64,000 nucleotides of DNA from Nematostella vectensis (GCF_932526225.1 NC_064041.1:7833042-7897041), one strand, 5' to 3'. Shown: positions 10,401 to 29,373, counted from the stretch's first letter. Notes: generated by a model from the letters alone, not told the origin. Translations and numbers: made by a program.

Positions 10401-12258
10401 TATTTTTGATGATAGAAATACGATTTTATCTATACTTAGATGCCAAAAAATGTAACCACTTACATCGCGCTCGACGACGAATCACTTTTGGCCGTGTAAA
10501 ACTTTTGGAGTTTAAAGCTTGGAGTAATATATCGTGAGCGAGATAAGCCCTTTTATGCGGAGGTACTCCAGCCACAAGGGAACCCTCCTTTTTTGTACTA
10601 AATGGTAGGTTTTGTAAATGTTTGGGCATGTCTGGTAGAATTTACGAATATGACGGACTTCTATCTTGCGTGACAATGCTATTTTGATCTTGTTTTGAGT
10701 ATTATAAACGTTCATTATCTTGTAAAAATAAAGATTCACGCATACTTGCTCCATCTGCTCCTTTTCTATATGTGAAAAGAGTCGGGTTACCATGAAGACG
10801 GTTTCCCTGTGGTCGGTAAAGGAGTACCTCCACACTACTCCCTCCTTCAAAAAAGGCTAACTTTGAACTTCATATACTACTACTGCGCCCGGCGAAGACT
10901 GTCCATTGATCTCTTTTTACAGCCGCGCTATAGACATTTAGGTTCCCGTTAAGACTGCTGTGTCTCCGGAACATGGACAAGCGCTTTACTGAATTTCTTG
11001 GGGCGTTAGTCTAATCTTACTTAAGATGATGAAGCCAAGCAACGCCATTCCAGCTATTTTGTCACATGGGGTGGAATAAGGGTAGGGGGGGTGGTGGTAC
11101 CACAGGGTGGATAAGTGATTATGAATCGATATGAAGCTATTTATATGGAGTTGTCGGTTTAATTTTTGTAGACAGTTTTTAATAAAAAAATCTAGACAAG
11201 AAATAACGTCAACATCCAAAATCTCCAATACCTCATTAAGAAAATAAAACAAGCCTGCGAAAAAAAAAACTAAAATAAAGTAGCAGAAACCGGATGAGGA
11301 CTAATTTTCTCTAATTGCACATTTATCGCTTCAGTCAGGAATTTCAACTCTTCTTATTTCCAATTTATAACATTTCATTGTTATTGCTTTTCCAAGAGCC
11401 GACCAATCATAAATAATCACAGGTGAAATACTGAATTTAGGTATTTTTGCTCAAAATAATATCCATCCAGTGTTTTCTTGAGAACAATTGGCTGGCATTC
11501 CTCAATATCTTTTAAAATCCGCTCTAAGACATCAAAATCCGCTCTAAGACATCAGAGCTGTTAGACAAATGACCTTTTCTAATTATTTCATGAAGTACAA
11601 ATAAATAGAAAGAGCTTTAAAACAAACGTATTGTTTATAGATTCAATAGCATTTTTATTCAGTGGAATTTGCCGCCAAAATTCATCAGCGTTTTTCAATT
11701 TTAAAGAAATTCGAGAAAGAAATCTAACACATTTTAAAGTAGACGTTATAGTTAAGATCGTTCCCTTTCGAAGATCCCTTTCGAAGGATCGATGATGGTA
11801 TTATAAGAACAAAGTTGAAATAATTTTCCTACCTTATTCAGAAGTATAGAATTCGTTGAGTCACTGAAGATTGGAAGTCCTGAAATACCCGCGTACCGCG
11901 ATAACGCCTGAATTTGTGGATCTTTTAACGAAGAAAACACCCCATGGAACTGCTGCGATCCTAATGTTTTGCAAAACACATATATAGCTTGAGCAATTGA
12001 TGTTGAATTTCCGCAGTTTATATACGTGAAGTTTGTTTTGGCAGATTTTGCAAAAGTCGTTTTCGGCTGAAAATTCTGAATGGCATTTCGTAAAGTAATT
12101 ATTGAAGTCCACTGGTGTGAATTTGACGAATTGTTATCAACCAAAATGGCCAAATTAAGCTGTTGTACATCGCAACTAGCGAAGATGTCGTGAAAAAAAC
12201 CTTGAAAAAAGAATTGAACTATAAGAAAACTCTTGAGCTTATAGCACTTGCGAGGCAT
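1453..12258 (-). CDS. Ionotropic glutamate receptor, 9 exons
   Basis: Ligand-gated cation channel of the plasma membrane. Exons in transcript order: 12258-11833, 10138-9634 (a donor at 9643 is possible), 8697-8562, 8076-7827, 7353-7074, 6623-6399, 5268-4991, 4067-3904, 1987-1453. They sum to 2799 nt, 932 aa, with every junction in phase. Exon 1 gives a signal peptide (about residues 1-27, MPRKCYKLKSFLIVQ...) and the start of the LIVBP-like amino-terminal domain, which runs through exons 2-3 into exon 4. Exon 4 ends at the ATD-S1 linker (LRIVTIEHGSYTYQ). S1 carries TLTITASRSRVIDF, whose first Arg aligns with the ligand alpha-carboxyl-binding Arg. M1 is in exon 6. The pore loop (SWSTFVHVQAGTGLP) and M3 (SYTAELAAF, the SYTANLAAF family motif) are in exon 7. 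S2 starts in exon 8 (DSSTEAYFR) and ends in exon 9 with IDDQPYLE, FGISGYGIAL and M4. The pore-loop G-x-G-x-P and SAR pattern is NMDA-receptor-like, but subclass is not settled. Confidence 0.93.
2110..2324. mobile_element. MITE with 24-bp terminal inverted repeats
   Basis: AAGGCCTGGCTAAACTAGGC at the left end is repeated inverted at the right end (…CCTAGTTTAGCCAGGCCTT). The element is about 215 bp, inside the last receptor intron (1988-3903). It has no coding capacity. No clear target duplication was seen. Confidence 0.75.
2488..2760. repeat. Diverged ~33-bp satellite block (TCACTAGCCCCGCC)
   Basis: Eight or so copies built on TCACTAGCCCCGCC followed by an ACTGACAGG-like tail, with substitutions between copies. 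It is an older relative of the homogeneous array that follows at 3080. Confidence 0.8.
3080..3890. repeat. ~32-bp satellite array in the receptor intron
   Basis: About 15 nearly identical copies of ATTACTAGCCCCCACCCCAA + TAACACTGACAG (3080-3560), then diverged copies to 3890. The array ends only about 15 bp from the donor of receptor exon 8 (3904), so array growth has reached the splice site neighbourhood. Confidence 0.9.
4367..4902. mobile_element. Foldback element with ~100-bp inverted arms
   Basis: The left arm (about 4367-4470) and right arm (about 4795-4902) are inverted copies; both contain CGACAAGCCCGCATGTAAGC. A second inverted pair lies inside (CAATTGCC around 4500 and 4710). The element lies in the receptor intron between exons 7 and 8 and has no open frame of note. 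Confidence 0.8.
5404..5543. mobile_element. Short hairpin related to the 4367 foldback
   Basis: The ends are inverted copies: ATCAAAAAAGGTTGTCAGTG on the left and CATTGACAACGTTTTTTGAA on the right. The middle holds GCCATTTGCCAGTCGCCATT, similar to the inner part of the 4367-4902 foldback. It is probably an internal-deletion relative. Confidence 0.7.
5856..6060. mobile_element. Inverted pair of Penelope-type hammerhead-like motifs
   Basis: Two arms of about 95 bp (5856-5957 and 5968-6060) are inverted copies around a GGAGCTCC centre. The right arm, plus strand, reads CCGACGA, a short stem GGGC-TAAC-GCTC, GAAAC and GTC. The left arm on the minus strand reads CCGATGA, GGGC-TAAC-GATC, GAAAC and GTC. 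Order and spacing match the hammerhead core (CUGANGA, stem II, GAAA, cleavage after a UH such as GUC) described in Penelope-like retroelements. In both arms the core's second base is C instead of U, so self-cleavage is unlikely. No reverse transcriptase remains. Confidence 0.6.
6099..6145 (-). pseudogene. Relic copy of the receptor M1 exon 3' end
   Basis: On the minus strand this stretch reads LAAIIFVIITLWVLG, close to the real M1 segment ILATILFVIIVLWVLG at about 6399-6445. Nucleotide similarity is roughly 80% over about 43 bp, followed by GGGTAGTA where the real exon has the donor GGGTGAGT. Similarity fades upstream of M1. It looks like the remnant of a duplicated exon 6. Confidence 0.6.
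6935..7035 (-). pseudogene. Relic copy of the receptor S1 exon 3' half
   Basis: The minus strand reads FNFEFYIIEDLKCDSADPLTG, then after a small deletion MTDVITS, against FTYEFYLIRDHKYGSVDPVTG and MVGDIITG in the real exon 5 (7074-7353). The deletion breaks the frame. The copy sits just downstream of the true donor, separated by a C-run, and stops abruptly there. It is a decayed tandem duplicate of exon 5. Confidence 0.7.
7479..7690. repeat. Degenerate ATC/ATT trinucleotide microsatellite
   Basis: Imperfect ATC-rich run in the intron between receptor exons 4 and 5. It creates long Met-rich frames on the minus strand that are not genes. Confidence 0.8.
8212..8345. mobile_element. Short MITE (GCAGGCCTC / GCTACGGCCCTG ends)
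   Basis: The left end AGCAGGCCTCAAAATATTGG and right end CCCCCTGCTACGGCCCTG resemble fragments at 15640-15815 and 57745-57785 (ATTTCGAGGCCTGCTAC). It is a small non-autonomous family scattered through introns of this window. Exact ends are uncertain. Confidence 0.5.
8880..9119. mobile_element. 240-bp MITE with ~52-bp inverted ends
   Basis: CAATAAACCGTTTTCACGAT at the left is matched inverted at the right end (…ATCGTGAAAACGGTCTATTG). The match extends for about 52 bp with one mismatch. It lies in the intron between receptor exons 2 and 3. The short minus-strand frame within it is not a receptor exon. Confidence 0.85.
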
Positions 12259-14044
12259 GACGCTTCTCCAATGAAGAAGTCCTTGAGTGTGTTCTGAGCG
12301 ACCAGTTCTTAATCTCTAATTCACAAACCCTGTTTGCAAAGCACTTAAATATTTTCTCGATTGCTTGAATAAGGGATAACGGCCGACGAATTAAGTCGGA
12401 AAGGAATGACATGGCAACCGCAGTCTTAAAAACAGAATGTGCTAAACTATCTACTCAAAAGAGCCTTATTTCGTTTAACAAAACGAAGGGTACTTTTATT
12501 ACAATTGTCAAACTTAATCAAACTAAAAACAACGAGAATTTCAATAGTCGTGATAAATACATGCAAAGCCTTTCAAGATTTGTTTACTATAATTTCCAAT
12601 TGCTCTAGTTCAATTTCTCCTTTTAAAAACGCCGGGGGGTAGGTAAATTCATAAGGGGAGATTTCTGCAAAGCAGTGCGGAACGTGAAAAGAAACAATTA
12701 TTTAATAAAATCAGAGGGTTTCGTCGATGGGAAAGTCCGTACCCAACTTGATCTTCTGGCGTCAAGGCAACAGATTGTATTTGCGTGAGTTTTAAAGTGT
12801 AACTTGTAATTGATGCTGGAAGTTATTAGATTGGACATAATTTAAGCTAACTGGGATTTAATAACTTTCCTAGACGATTTAAGGGCAAATTTGGTTTAAG
12901 TTGGGACAGGGGAAGAAATACCTTTTAATCCTTAGATAATAACTGTGTCACTAAAAAAATATATATACAATTGAATTTATAATAAGGATAACAACAATTT
13001 GCGAAAACGTTCAACGAATTTTTTTATTACCCAATATCTATAAACTCACTCATTTTCTATAAACTCGCTCATCATTTAAAACTTTCGGTTTAACTTTTGT
13101 GTCTTTTCACAAATGTGAAGTATACTGAATCCTAGCAATTAGAATACAACAACAAAATATTTATCATCACTGAAAGAAAACCTCAATTTACTTTCAGGGG
13201 ACACAGCATTTGGCTTCGATTAGAATTTACATGACGAGATCTTCATAATTGTACGACTATCGAGATTTCTCACTTGGTGTTCATTGGAACGTTCAATAAC
13301 TCAAAGAAGAAGTACAAAAACACAATTGAGATTAGACAAACTTACTTTATTAAGTATATTATCTTTTTTATAAAACAGTAAAAAGTCAAGCATTTTCTAG
13401 ACGAAATTATGTCGCCAAAGATTTGCCTTTATTCATGTTATATATTTCTCCATCTATTACTTTGCTATCAAAAATATAAATGATTTTCCCCCAAATCTGC
13501 TTGAAAGCTGAAAATGACTGTTGTCTCGACAGCTTTTGGTGGAGCAAGAAAAGAATACCTTTTAGGCTGATATTTGAGTGAACCATAAAAAACCTACCGA
13601 CTGTATTTCACAAGAAAATACAGGTGTTTGTGTGGTGGCAAAGAAAACCATTTGACTGCACCTAAAAGGATGGGCGAGGATACGATTGCCTCATAGTATT
13701 TGGTGGTTTGGAAACAAAAAAAAATTTGTTCCACTCAGCGGTTAAATTCGAGGATACTATTGGCACATTGGGTTCTTGATTAATAACATTGTTGCAACAA
13801 GAAATCGTCACAACTCTTAGCAAATTAGCTCATTCTGCTATTCTGCGATATATTTCGCACCAACATGGATATATAATGATTTGGTGTCGCCAGGCTAGGC
13901 ATGGTATTTTAAGAGCTGCCTAAAAACTCCAGTCATACCTATAAGTTCATTTTTCTCCAAGCAGAAAGTTCACAGATTTAAGAACATTGCCTACCTAGTT
14001 ACTACAGTCGCAATAATAGGAGGTATTTTGCGGAGTTTAGTGAA
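12259..14044. other. Intergenic spacer, receptor to ALDH9A1
   Basis: AT-rich DNA between the receptor start codon and the ALDH9A1 stop codon. It should hold the receptor promoter and the ALDH9A1 3' UTR, but no specific element can be supported. Open frames around 12411-12642 have no recognisable domain. Confidence 0.6.
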
Positions 14045-21217
<7,173 letters not shown>

Positions 21218-21470
21218 TTTGGCAAAAATAAAACAGAACTAAAATGATCGTAGCGTTCCCTGGTACAAAAGAAGTCAAGATTATTAGTACCGCTGACCAA
21301 ATAATCATAACAACACGAGACGTCACGTGCCTTTTTGCTTTTTCGAGGCTAGACTGGTGGTCTTCCTTTGGCCGTTTGATGACCTGGGGGGAGATAGGGA
21401 ACTCCCCCACCCCTCCATCCCCAATTTTTTTAGCGGATGTAAACTCGTCCGCAGTCATCTTTTTGCCTGC

Positions 21471-21594
21471 CTCGTACCCAGGCGTGTCAAGTGAAAATAT
21501 ACTAGTGATGAGCGCAATGAGCCATGGGAAGGTTTAGCGCTGGCGCAAAGGAACAAGGGAAGGGTATGCTACCTCCGGTCTGGGTACGAGGCCA
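21471..21594. repeat. Short inverted repeat upstream of ALDH9A1
   Basis: GCCTCGTACCCAG on the left is inverted as CTGGGTACGAGGC on the right, about 125 bp apart, some 250 bp upstream of the ALDH9A1 start codon. It may be a small MITE that now lies within the promoter region. Confidence 0.5.
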
Positions 21595-21600
21595 ACGAGG

Positions 21601-22195
21601 CAGGGCTTCTGGAATCACGCGCTTGTGCGGAAGCGCGTAATTTGGCTTTTTCCGCGTAATCCACAAATTTACGCGTAATTTGGCTAAATTTTGAAAGACA
21701 AAACATTTAATTGCACAGCTGATGTGTTCTTTTAGGGTTGTTACCTCTATTTCTCGTGAAAAAAGAGAGATATTCTTCGTAAGAGTGCGATATTTCGAAC
21801 TGAATTTCCGAAAAAAAAAAAAAAAAAAAGAATAGGCGTTCTTTGCTAAACCGCGAAGGCCTAGGACTAATAATAAAATACCTTTTTTAATTGGCTGGTG
21901 GCTAGGAGCCAATGAAAACTCGACTAAGGTATTTTCACGCAAAAAATTAACCTTTTCAAGTTATTTCGTGCTTTCCTTCGGTACAAAATGTAAAACATGT
22001 TTGGGCGTAACAGTTGATATTCCGTGTAATTTAGCGCGTAAATTCAGTAAAGAATCTCGCAAAATTTTGATTTTTAAAGAAAAATGTATTGCAAAAAACC
22101 GCGTAATTTAGCGCGTAATAATTGATTTTCCGCGTAATTTAGCCAAGAATCCCGCGTAATTTTGAGTTTTTTTCCGCGTAATTCCAGAAGCCCTG
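21601..22195. mobile_element. hAT-like MITE, ~595 bp
   Basis: Left end CAGGGCTTCTGGAATCACGC; right end CGCGTAATTCCAGAAGCCCTG. CAG…CTG ends are typical of hAT elements, though the flanking 8 bp do not clearly match. The interior repeats CGCGTAATTT many times and contains an A-run at about 21810. No transposase is present. Confidence 0.75.
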
Positions 22196-24648
22196 AGAGG
22201 CAGTCTCTTTGCAAGAAAACAGCGACCACGCGGACCGAACCCGGAAGAGCGCGCGCGGAACGGGAAGGGACAAGGGTCGACAAGCGTAAAGGGGGACATC
22301 CCCAGAATTTGTCTCGCCACAGGAGCCCCGCTAGCGAAAAACTGTTTAGCTGTAGTTTTTAGAGAAAAAAAAGAAACCCTTTAGACGCCTGCGGAGTGGA
22401 TGGGCGGTTTTTTATCGTGCGGTTTTATACATTTTTTCGGGATTCCTTCTACAGAGTCCCATATCAATATTTGGGTGACCTTCATACCCACTCGGCCGAC
22501 CTCTTGGAGGCCTGGGTCTAAGGGCTTTTCAAGATCAGTGAGAAAAAGATTTGACCAAGCGATCAAGTTTTTCTAACAAATTTTGGCCGCAAGTCTCAAA
22601 TTGACAGGAATCAGCATTTTTTTACCATGTTTTCTGGAGATCCGGGAGCGGGAAAACTTTAGCTCTTCTAAATATGGGCATCAATGCCCATATAAGGCAA
22701 TACATACGAAAGACACTATATGTGGGGAATATGTGTGATATGCGAAATTCCTGCATGCAGGCTACATTTTTAAACTCGTTTTTAAAACCTGTTTGTATTT
22801 ATTTTACGTCTAATATGTCACTCAGGTAACCCAACCCACCCTCGAACACGTATCCTCCCCTTCACACATACCCCTGGGTTATTGGTCTCTATAACTCCCA
22901 AAAAACTCGCCTCCATGACCCGTCATCTTCTCAACGTCGTACGGAGGGTACAAGGGTACAAAGCAACATCTGCATGTCATGTTCCCTTTGACGCGCTAGC
23001 GCACGGAGGGTACAAGGGTACAAAGACACATCTGCATGTCATGTCCCCTTTGACGCGCTAGCACACGTAGGGTACAAGAGTACAAAGACACATCTGCATG
23101 TCATGTCCCCTTTGACGCGCTAGCACACGGAGGGTACAAGAGTACAAAGACACATCTGCATGTCATGTCCCCTTTGACGCGCTAGCACACGGAGGGTACA
23201 AGGGTACAAAGACACATCTGCATGTCATGTCCCCTTTGACGCGCTAGCACACGGAGGGTACAAGAGTACAAAGACACATCTGCATGTCATGTCTCCTTTG
23301 ACGCGCTAGCACACGGAGGGTACAAGGGTACAAAGACACATCTGCATGTCATGTCCCCTTTGACGCGCTAGCACACGGAGGGTACAAGGGTACAAAGACA
23401 CATCTGCATGTCATGTCCCCTTTGACGCGCTAGCACACGGAGGGTACAAGGGTACAAAGACACATCTGCATGTCATGTCCCCTTTGACGCGCTAGCACAC
23501 GGAGGGTACAAGGGTACAAAGACACATCTGCATGTCATGTCCCCTTTGACGCGCTAGCACACGGAGGGTACAAGGGTACAAAGACACATCTGCGTGTCAT
23601 GTCCCCTTTGACGCGCTAGCACACGGAAGGTACAAGGGTACAAAGACACATCTGCATGTCATGTCCCCTTTGACGCGCTAGCACAGTAGACCACCTGTGA
23701 CTATACAGCACACAAGGCGTACGTTTCACGACACGTTTGATGGCGGCTGCTTGCCTATCGAGCCTAAAATCGAATTTCAAATCTGCGTATTAAAATCACT
23801 TTTTAGGATAATAGTAGTGCACGAAGTAGAAAGGATGGACGCGTAGTAGATAGGGATGGGCGCGTGGTAGATAGGGAGGTGGCTAGCTGTTTTCCTCCAT
23901 AAACCGGTTCGTCCATAGATCAGTTCGTCAATAGAAAAACCAGTTCGTTCATAACCATAGCCGTTTCGTCCCTAGATTTAATATGCAGTCTTTTTTATCA
24001 AAAGGTTTACCAATCTTAGACTTTTCTTATATGTAACTTGTTCCCTTTCTTATTTGTAATTTGTTCCCTGACCCAAACGAATTCTTGCAACGTTCTGTTG
24101 TAAACACAGACTAGACTATGTTGACAAATGGGAGACATCTCTCATAAGTCTCATACGTGCGGAAGAAGACGCACACCAAAATACGACATATTTTTGAAAA
24201 TAACTAAGAAGGTTATACATGCTGGTCCCATATATTTATTATCACTTGCAGAACTGGAAATATACTGTATACAATGACAAGAGTGCAGTAGGCTAGCGTG
24301 CAGTATTTGTATATACCACCCTGCGGCATCGAATCTGTATAACTTCAGTACCTAAACTGCTTATATTATTTGGATTAAAGTTTTAACACATTAACATGAT
24401 CAATTTATAAAGAAAAATGCATGTAATCTTGCACTGATGCAAATGCATAAAGAAATGTTAATGTGCATAAAAACAGAGTGACAAAAATAGCTAATAAAAT
24501 ATGTCTCAATTTTTAACGATTTTATATCTCTTCTAAAAGGGTTCACAGGGCCGTAGCTAGAAAAACAATTGGGGTGAGGTTGGTCTCTAATGACTTCCAG
24601 TTCTACACCTGCCCAGTGCTAGCTACGGCGCTGTTTCTTACTAAACTG
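22196..24648. other. Intergenic region, ALDH9A1 upstream to CTR1 3' end
   Basis: Apart from the satellite it holds no supported gene. AATAAA on the minus strand at 24235-24240 could be the poly(A) signal of the copper transporter. A short CAGGGCCGTAGCTAG… / …CTAGCTACGGCGCTG hairpin (about 24545-24633) lies just past that gene's stop codon, within its likely 3' UTR. Confidence 0.55.
22935..23690. repeat. 62-bp satellite, about 12 copies
   Basis: Unit TTTGACGCGCTAGCACACGG + AGGGTACAAGGGTACAAAGA + CACATCTGCATGTCATGTCC + CC. Copies differ by only one or two bases, so the array is recent or homogenised. It lies between ALDH9A1 and the copper transporter gene. No spacers differ between units, so it is not a CRISPR. 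Confidence 0.97.
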
Positions 24649-27600
24649 CTAATGGCAGTGTTCATTAATGTCCACAATCTTGGAAAGTTTCCATCCAAAG
24701 AGAAAGTACCCGAAGCCAGCACCCAGCGCAACTGCTATGCACAGCCAACCATTATACGTCATGAAGATAAGCATCAGAAAGTAACTCAGGGTGACTTGGA
24801 CGATGTGTAGTAGTGATTGGATAAAATGATGTAAATTACAAATCTTGGATCTGCAAGGAATACAAAATGATGTCCAATCATTTTTCCAAGTAAATACCAG
24901 CTACTAATCTTTAAATGATAATAATGACACAATTGTACAAAATGTTACTCTCAACTATGAATGTGCTGGTGAAATCAATCATACAAAATTATTAGCTGAA
25001 AAAATGTTTTGTCTTCCTTGAGGCAATGAGAAAAATGATCACAATGATTATGTGATAATGATTATGATGATCAAAGAAAAAATGTGTCATTACCTTGGAA
25101 TGTGTCCTCTTGTCTCTGTCACTGTGACTGTCTGGTTCTGATTTGATCCATAAACTTTTGTATCCATATCCACGTTCATCACATAGCCATATCTCCTCTT
25201 CAGCATCTCACGGCTCACTTTTAGACCCTCATACAGTACAGCAAGAATGAACACAGCAATACAAGAGCCAATCATGCCTGGAAAAGACAGTAAAAGGAGG
25301 TACTACTAGATCACACTTAAGCCTGCATAGTGAGTATTTCCATGGTTTCACAGGAAAGTTTGATAAAGTACAGAGTTCAACAGCATGAAAAAATTAGGCA
25401 TAGTTGATGAAATTGCATCGTCAAATTATTTGCAATCAGACAACTATATAACCTGAACCTCTCCAGCAAATCAAAATTAGTTAGTAGGTTTTAACAACAA
25501 TCACCACAAGTTTGTGGGAGGAAACGTTATCGAGAATTGAGAAACATGAGAATTGTTAGTTACCTCCAACTGTGTCAACAGACCAACCCTCAAACAAGAT
25601 AACAGTCTTTTTACTGAAGAAGAATGCCATCTGTGAAAAGACAGATTATTGTTCAGCTTCATGGAAAATTTATAAAAGTTAAAAGGAAATAGTAAGGGTG
25701 TGATTGGAATTAAGCAGTTTCATACTGGTCAGGGGGGCTACGTCTTCACTTTCCCATCTATTATGTGTTTAGAGTTTAAGTTTCATGGCTGCATTGGGGT
25801 GTACTCATTAAATACCCTGAAGGGGGAAGGGAGATTTCGCTCAGGAGAGCTCCCCTATTTAGTAGTGCCCCCCCCCCCACTTTAACAACTCCAAAGATTT
25901 TAGTATGACTCAAAAATTTTAGAGCCCCTACCCCCCTTAACATAGAGGGCCAATTCTGTGCCTCTCCTTTGGGTGGTTATAAATTTTCATAGCCTCCCCA
26001 ATATCTTCCCTTCCCCCTAAGGGTTATGTAATTAACACTCCCCTAAGGATGAAAATCAATTATTCCTTCATGATAGGGGGGGGGGGGGGGTTGAATAGCT
26101 TTTCGTATCGGCGAAATCGGCGTATCGGCATGCAGATTACAGATTTAAAGAAAAAGTAAAACAGGTTGTCCGATCTTTAAAACATATCGGATCACAGATC
26201 TATTGATCTATTGAAAATTTAAGTAGGATTTCGGATTCTGATAATTGTGACTATGGATTTTGCAGTTTCTTGACTTAGGAAAAAATCACATATATGATTT
26301 CCTTATTATCTATTCTTTTCTTCTATCATGCATTGCAGATTTGCATTGAATCAAAACTTTGGGCAGATCGGTTGATTTTCACAAAAAAATGAGCAGACCT
26401 GCATCTGCCCCTATTCACCTTCCCTTGATATTTAGGGAAATGATACTTCAGACTTCTGTCTCTTTTATAATGTGCCTTGTTGAGTAAACAGTTTATTTCT
26501 CATACATTCATGAGAATGCAGACTATATTGCATCTTTCTTTGGTATGAAGGACAGCATACACGTAAATTGTAATATGGTTATTGTTAATATATTTTTTTA
26601 CAATTAACACTTTTTTTGATTCCCATTTTTCATTAGGACTTATAAATGAAACACTTTTCAATTTTTGATTACCACTATTCTGTAAAACTTATCCACTATG
26701 ATTGGTTGTACCAATTGTAATAAATGGTTATTGTTAGTTTTTCTAAAGAACATTTTGCCTTAGTACTTTATGCATATACAACCATTGATATATTTATAAA
26801 TTACATATAGATCATAGTGTAAAAAATTATTTCATATTAATATATGGTTTTGTGAAATAGAATCTGCTAAAAGCAAAAGCCTGCAGAAATTTTGCTTTAT
26901 TGTTATTTTATATTTTTGGTAAGAACCCTTTTTTATTTTTTACTATTTTGTTTCCAATACATCTGTTCAAACAAATCTTATCCTTATATTCTTACAGATT
27001 TGAATGACAAAAGTATTCTTTAAGATCATATACAACAAAGTTTATCTTAACAAGAAAGCTAAAAGTGGACATCTATTTAAGTAAGGATTAAACAAATAAC
27101 CCCTATTTTTGAAGGAAAAAAATGTCTTTTACAAAGGTAAAATTCAGATATATTAATTGAGGAACCAACTAAGGAAGTTTTGTCTGTTAGCATCATATCA
27201 TTACAATGATTTTATCACTTGTAACTAAAGCTCTGAAGAATTATTAAACCTTATCCATTAAAACTTATCCATGTATATAATTTCCACTGAGATCACTGAA
27301 TAAATTATCTGAATATTAGAATGAACGTCCTTTTACAATGACCCCCGCATATACTGTCAATATGCCAAGTTATCGATTTACACTTTCAAGATGACACAGC
27401 ACAAAATTTCATGACATGCAGACACAGCTTCCTGTGTTTTTAAATCATTAGGTTGCACTTAACAAAAACCAAGACAACATTCTAATTCTGTATTGGATAA
27501 AGATAGAACATACAGTACCCTAGTGAAAAATACATAAATAAATTTTACAAGAAAATAGGAATGAGGCTAGATAGGTGCTAAAAAAATCAATTCCCCCATC

Positions 27601-28512
27601 ATTTCCTTTGGAGGGAAGTTCCTTTTGTTTTATGTGTCAATATAGTGTTGAGATGAGCTGAACTAACAAAGGTAGCCTGGAACTTGAGCAGATGATAGAA
27701 CATTCATAAAAACATAGCCAATCTATCATAATTTCCTATCTCTCCTCCCACACTCTTTGACTGAACCAGGGAACTTGAATACATTTAGATCTCAATGTAC
27801 AAGAGCACGTTTTCTATTCCTATAGATTTGATATGTTTTTTAGGAACATTATACTTATATAACTTAACAATACAGTAACAACATGTATACTCTATGTATA
27901 CACAAACTGGTATTTTTCGGATATCCTTTAGTCATAAGATCAATAAAAAGTCTTGAAGGAACTGAATAAAGCGAAAATGATGCGTAGTATATACGATAGG
28001 ACAATAATAAAAAAAAAAATCAACAAACTTTTCAGGACAAATAACAACGTTTCTTAGGATCAAATGTAAGTTATAAGTTAATGGTCTTATGGAAATGTTG
28101 CGCTTTAAAAAGATAAAGAAATGACTATTCACTGAGTAAATAAATCGATCTTACCTCCACTACTTTTAGCTATATAAAGAATTTTTGTTGTCTCTATTTT
28201 AACGTTATCCGAATGATATTAAACGTGCATTTACGCATCATTAATACCACCATTGCTTGCTACTAAAACCAGTAGTTAATTTCGATAAAAGGTAAACGAT
28301 AATTATTAATGACGACCAAGGAATCAGTAATTAAAAAGAGCTATAAATGCTTTATATAGGTCACTTAGTAACTTATGTAATACAAAATAAATTGGAATCA
28401 CTGGTGCATAGTTTCTACGAACCTTCATCCCCCCCATATGTGCCATACTGCCGTGGTCCATCCCCAAAGAGGGAGCCATTGTCGCATTCATCGGCATACT
28501 ATGATGCATCAT
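24649..28512 (-). CDS. SLC31A1: High-affinity copper transporter, CTR1-type, 4 exons
   Basis: Trimeric Cu(I) channel of the plasma membrane. Exons: 28512-28423, 25630-25564, 25277-25094, 24850-24649. They total 543 nt, 180 aa, in phase (0, 1, 2). Exon 1 encodes a Met/His-rich ectodomain ([20 protein letters not shown]…) that in this family collects copper. Exon 2 leads into TM1 ([20 protein letters not shown]), and exon 3 holds TM1 ([20 protein letters not shown]) plus the cytosolic loop. Exon 4 holds TM2 with the M-x3-M pore motif ([11 protein letters not shown]) and TM3 with a GxxxG-type packing motif ([10 protein letters not shown]). The protein ends in HCH, the conserved C-terminal metal-binding tail of CTR1. 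There are two adjacent ATGs at the start. The first intron (25631-28422) is large and AT-rich, with no other gene seen. Confidence 0.93.
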
Positions 28513-29373
28513 GACTGGCCTTTTTCTCCGGTACCGTAGGTTTCCTAATTTCTGGCTTGTGGAAGCTGTGATTGAACGCAGGGAAAGCTTCAGTATGGCT
28601 TTGCGCGAAGGTTTTGTCAGGTTTGATTCACGGTTTAAGGACTGGGTAACAGGAAACGCTATTTTATTTTTCTGGGTGTAGGGGAGGGGAGAGGTTTGAA
28701 CTTGGGGGTATATGTTTTTAGAAATGAAACATTTTCTCTACACATACACGCAACAATCAATTTTTCTTCTTTTCCCATAAAACAATAGGCAGAAAAATCC
28801 ATAGACATGCATTTTCTGGGAAATATTTTCCATGTGGCCTTTGTGGCGTGTTAGACCCTGGTATCTAGTGCAAGGAACGCCTGCAAGAAAAACACATTAT
28901 CGATGTATGACATTTCAGCTCTCGTTTGTCGAGACGTTGGTTTCCTCCAAATGAGAATGCTTCTTCCTTTTCAACGCAGAACGTGAAAAATCGCGTCAAA
29001 AACCGTTTTGTCTTTTTGAAAGACATTATCAACGCTTAAAGGTTAGAGTGAATGAAGATTATTTTACAAGAAGAGAAAAATTAGGTGTCAAAAGAACTAT
29101 AACGTTTGATTGGTTTCATTCGATCCAAATGGTTTACGCATAGGTGCTAGCTTGCCGTTATAGAAAGTCTCAATAGATTTGTCATGTCTTGTTTTTACCA
29201 ATGCATCCTAAGTAAAAGATTAGTAAGATTACTCTTTTCTGTTACTTTGGTACAAGAGCCGATCTGTTATGTTTAATGCATTAAAAGAGCCAAAAGAAAC
29301 TGCAAATGTTTTGGCACAATTTCTACTTGAACCTCTTCCCTAATTCGGTTAACTTATTTTTATATCATCTTAG
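28513..29373. promoter_or_regulatory. Shared upstream region of two copper transporters
   Basis: The minus-strand CTR1 starts at 28512 and the plus-strand CTR-like gene's first recognised coding exon starts at 29374. The 861 bp between must contain the CTR1 promoter and probably the other gene's promoter and a 5' exon. No metal-response element could be assigned with confidence. Confidence 0.45.

Noticed and set aside
10986..11252. 88-codon minus-strand frame between receptor exons 1 and 2
   Set aside because: Exons 1 and 2 already join in phase with continuous amino-terminal domain sequence, so no exon is needed there.
22935..23690. CRISPR-like array
   Set aside because: Units are contiguous and identical with no variable spacers, and the context is eukaryotic.
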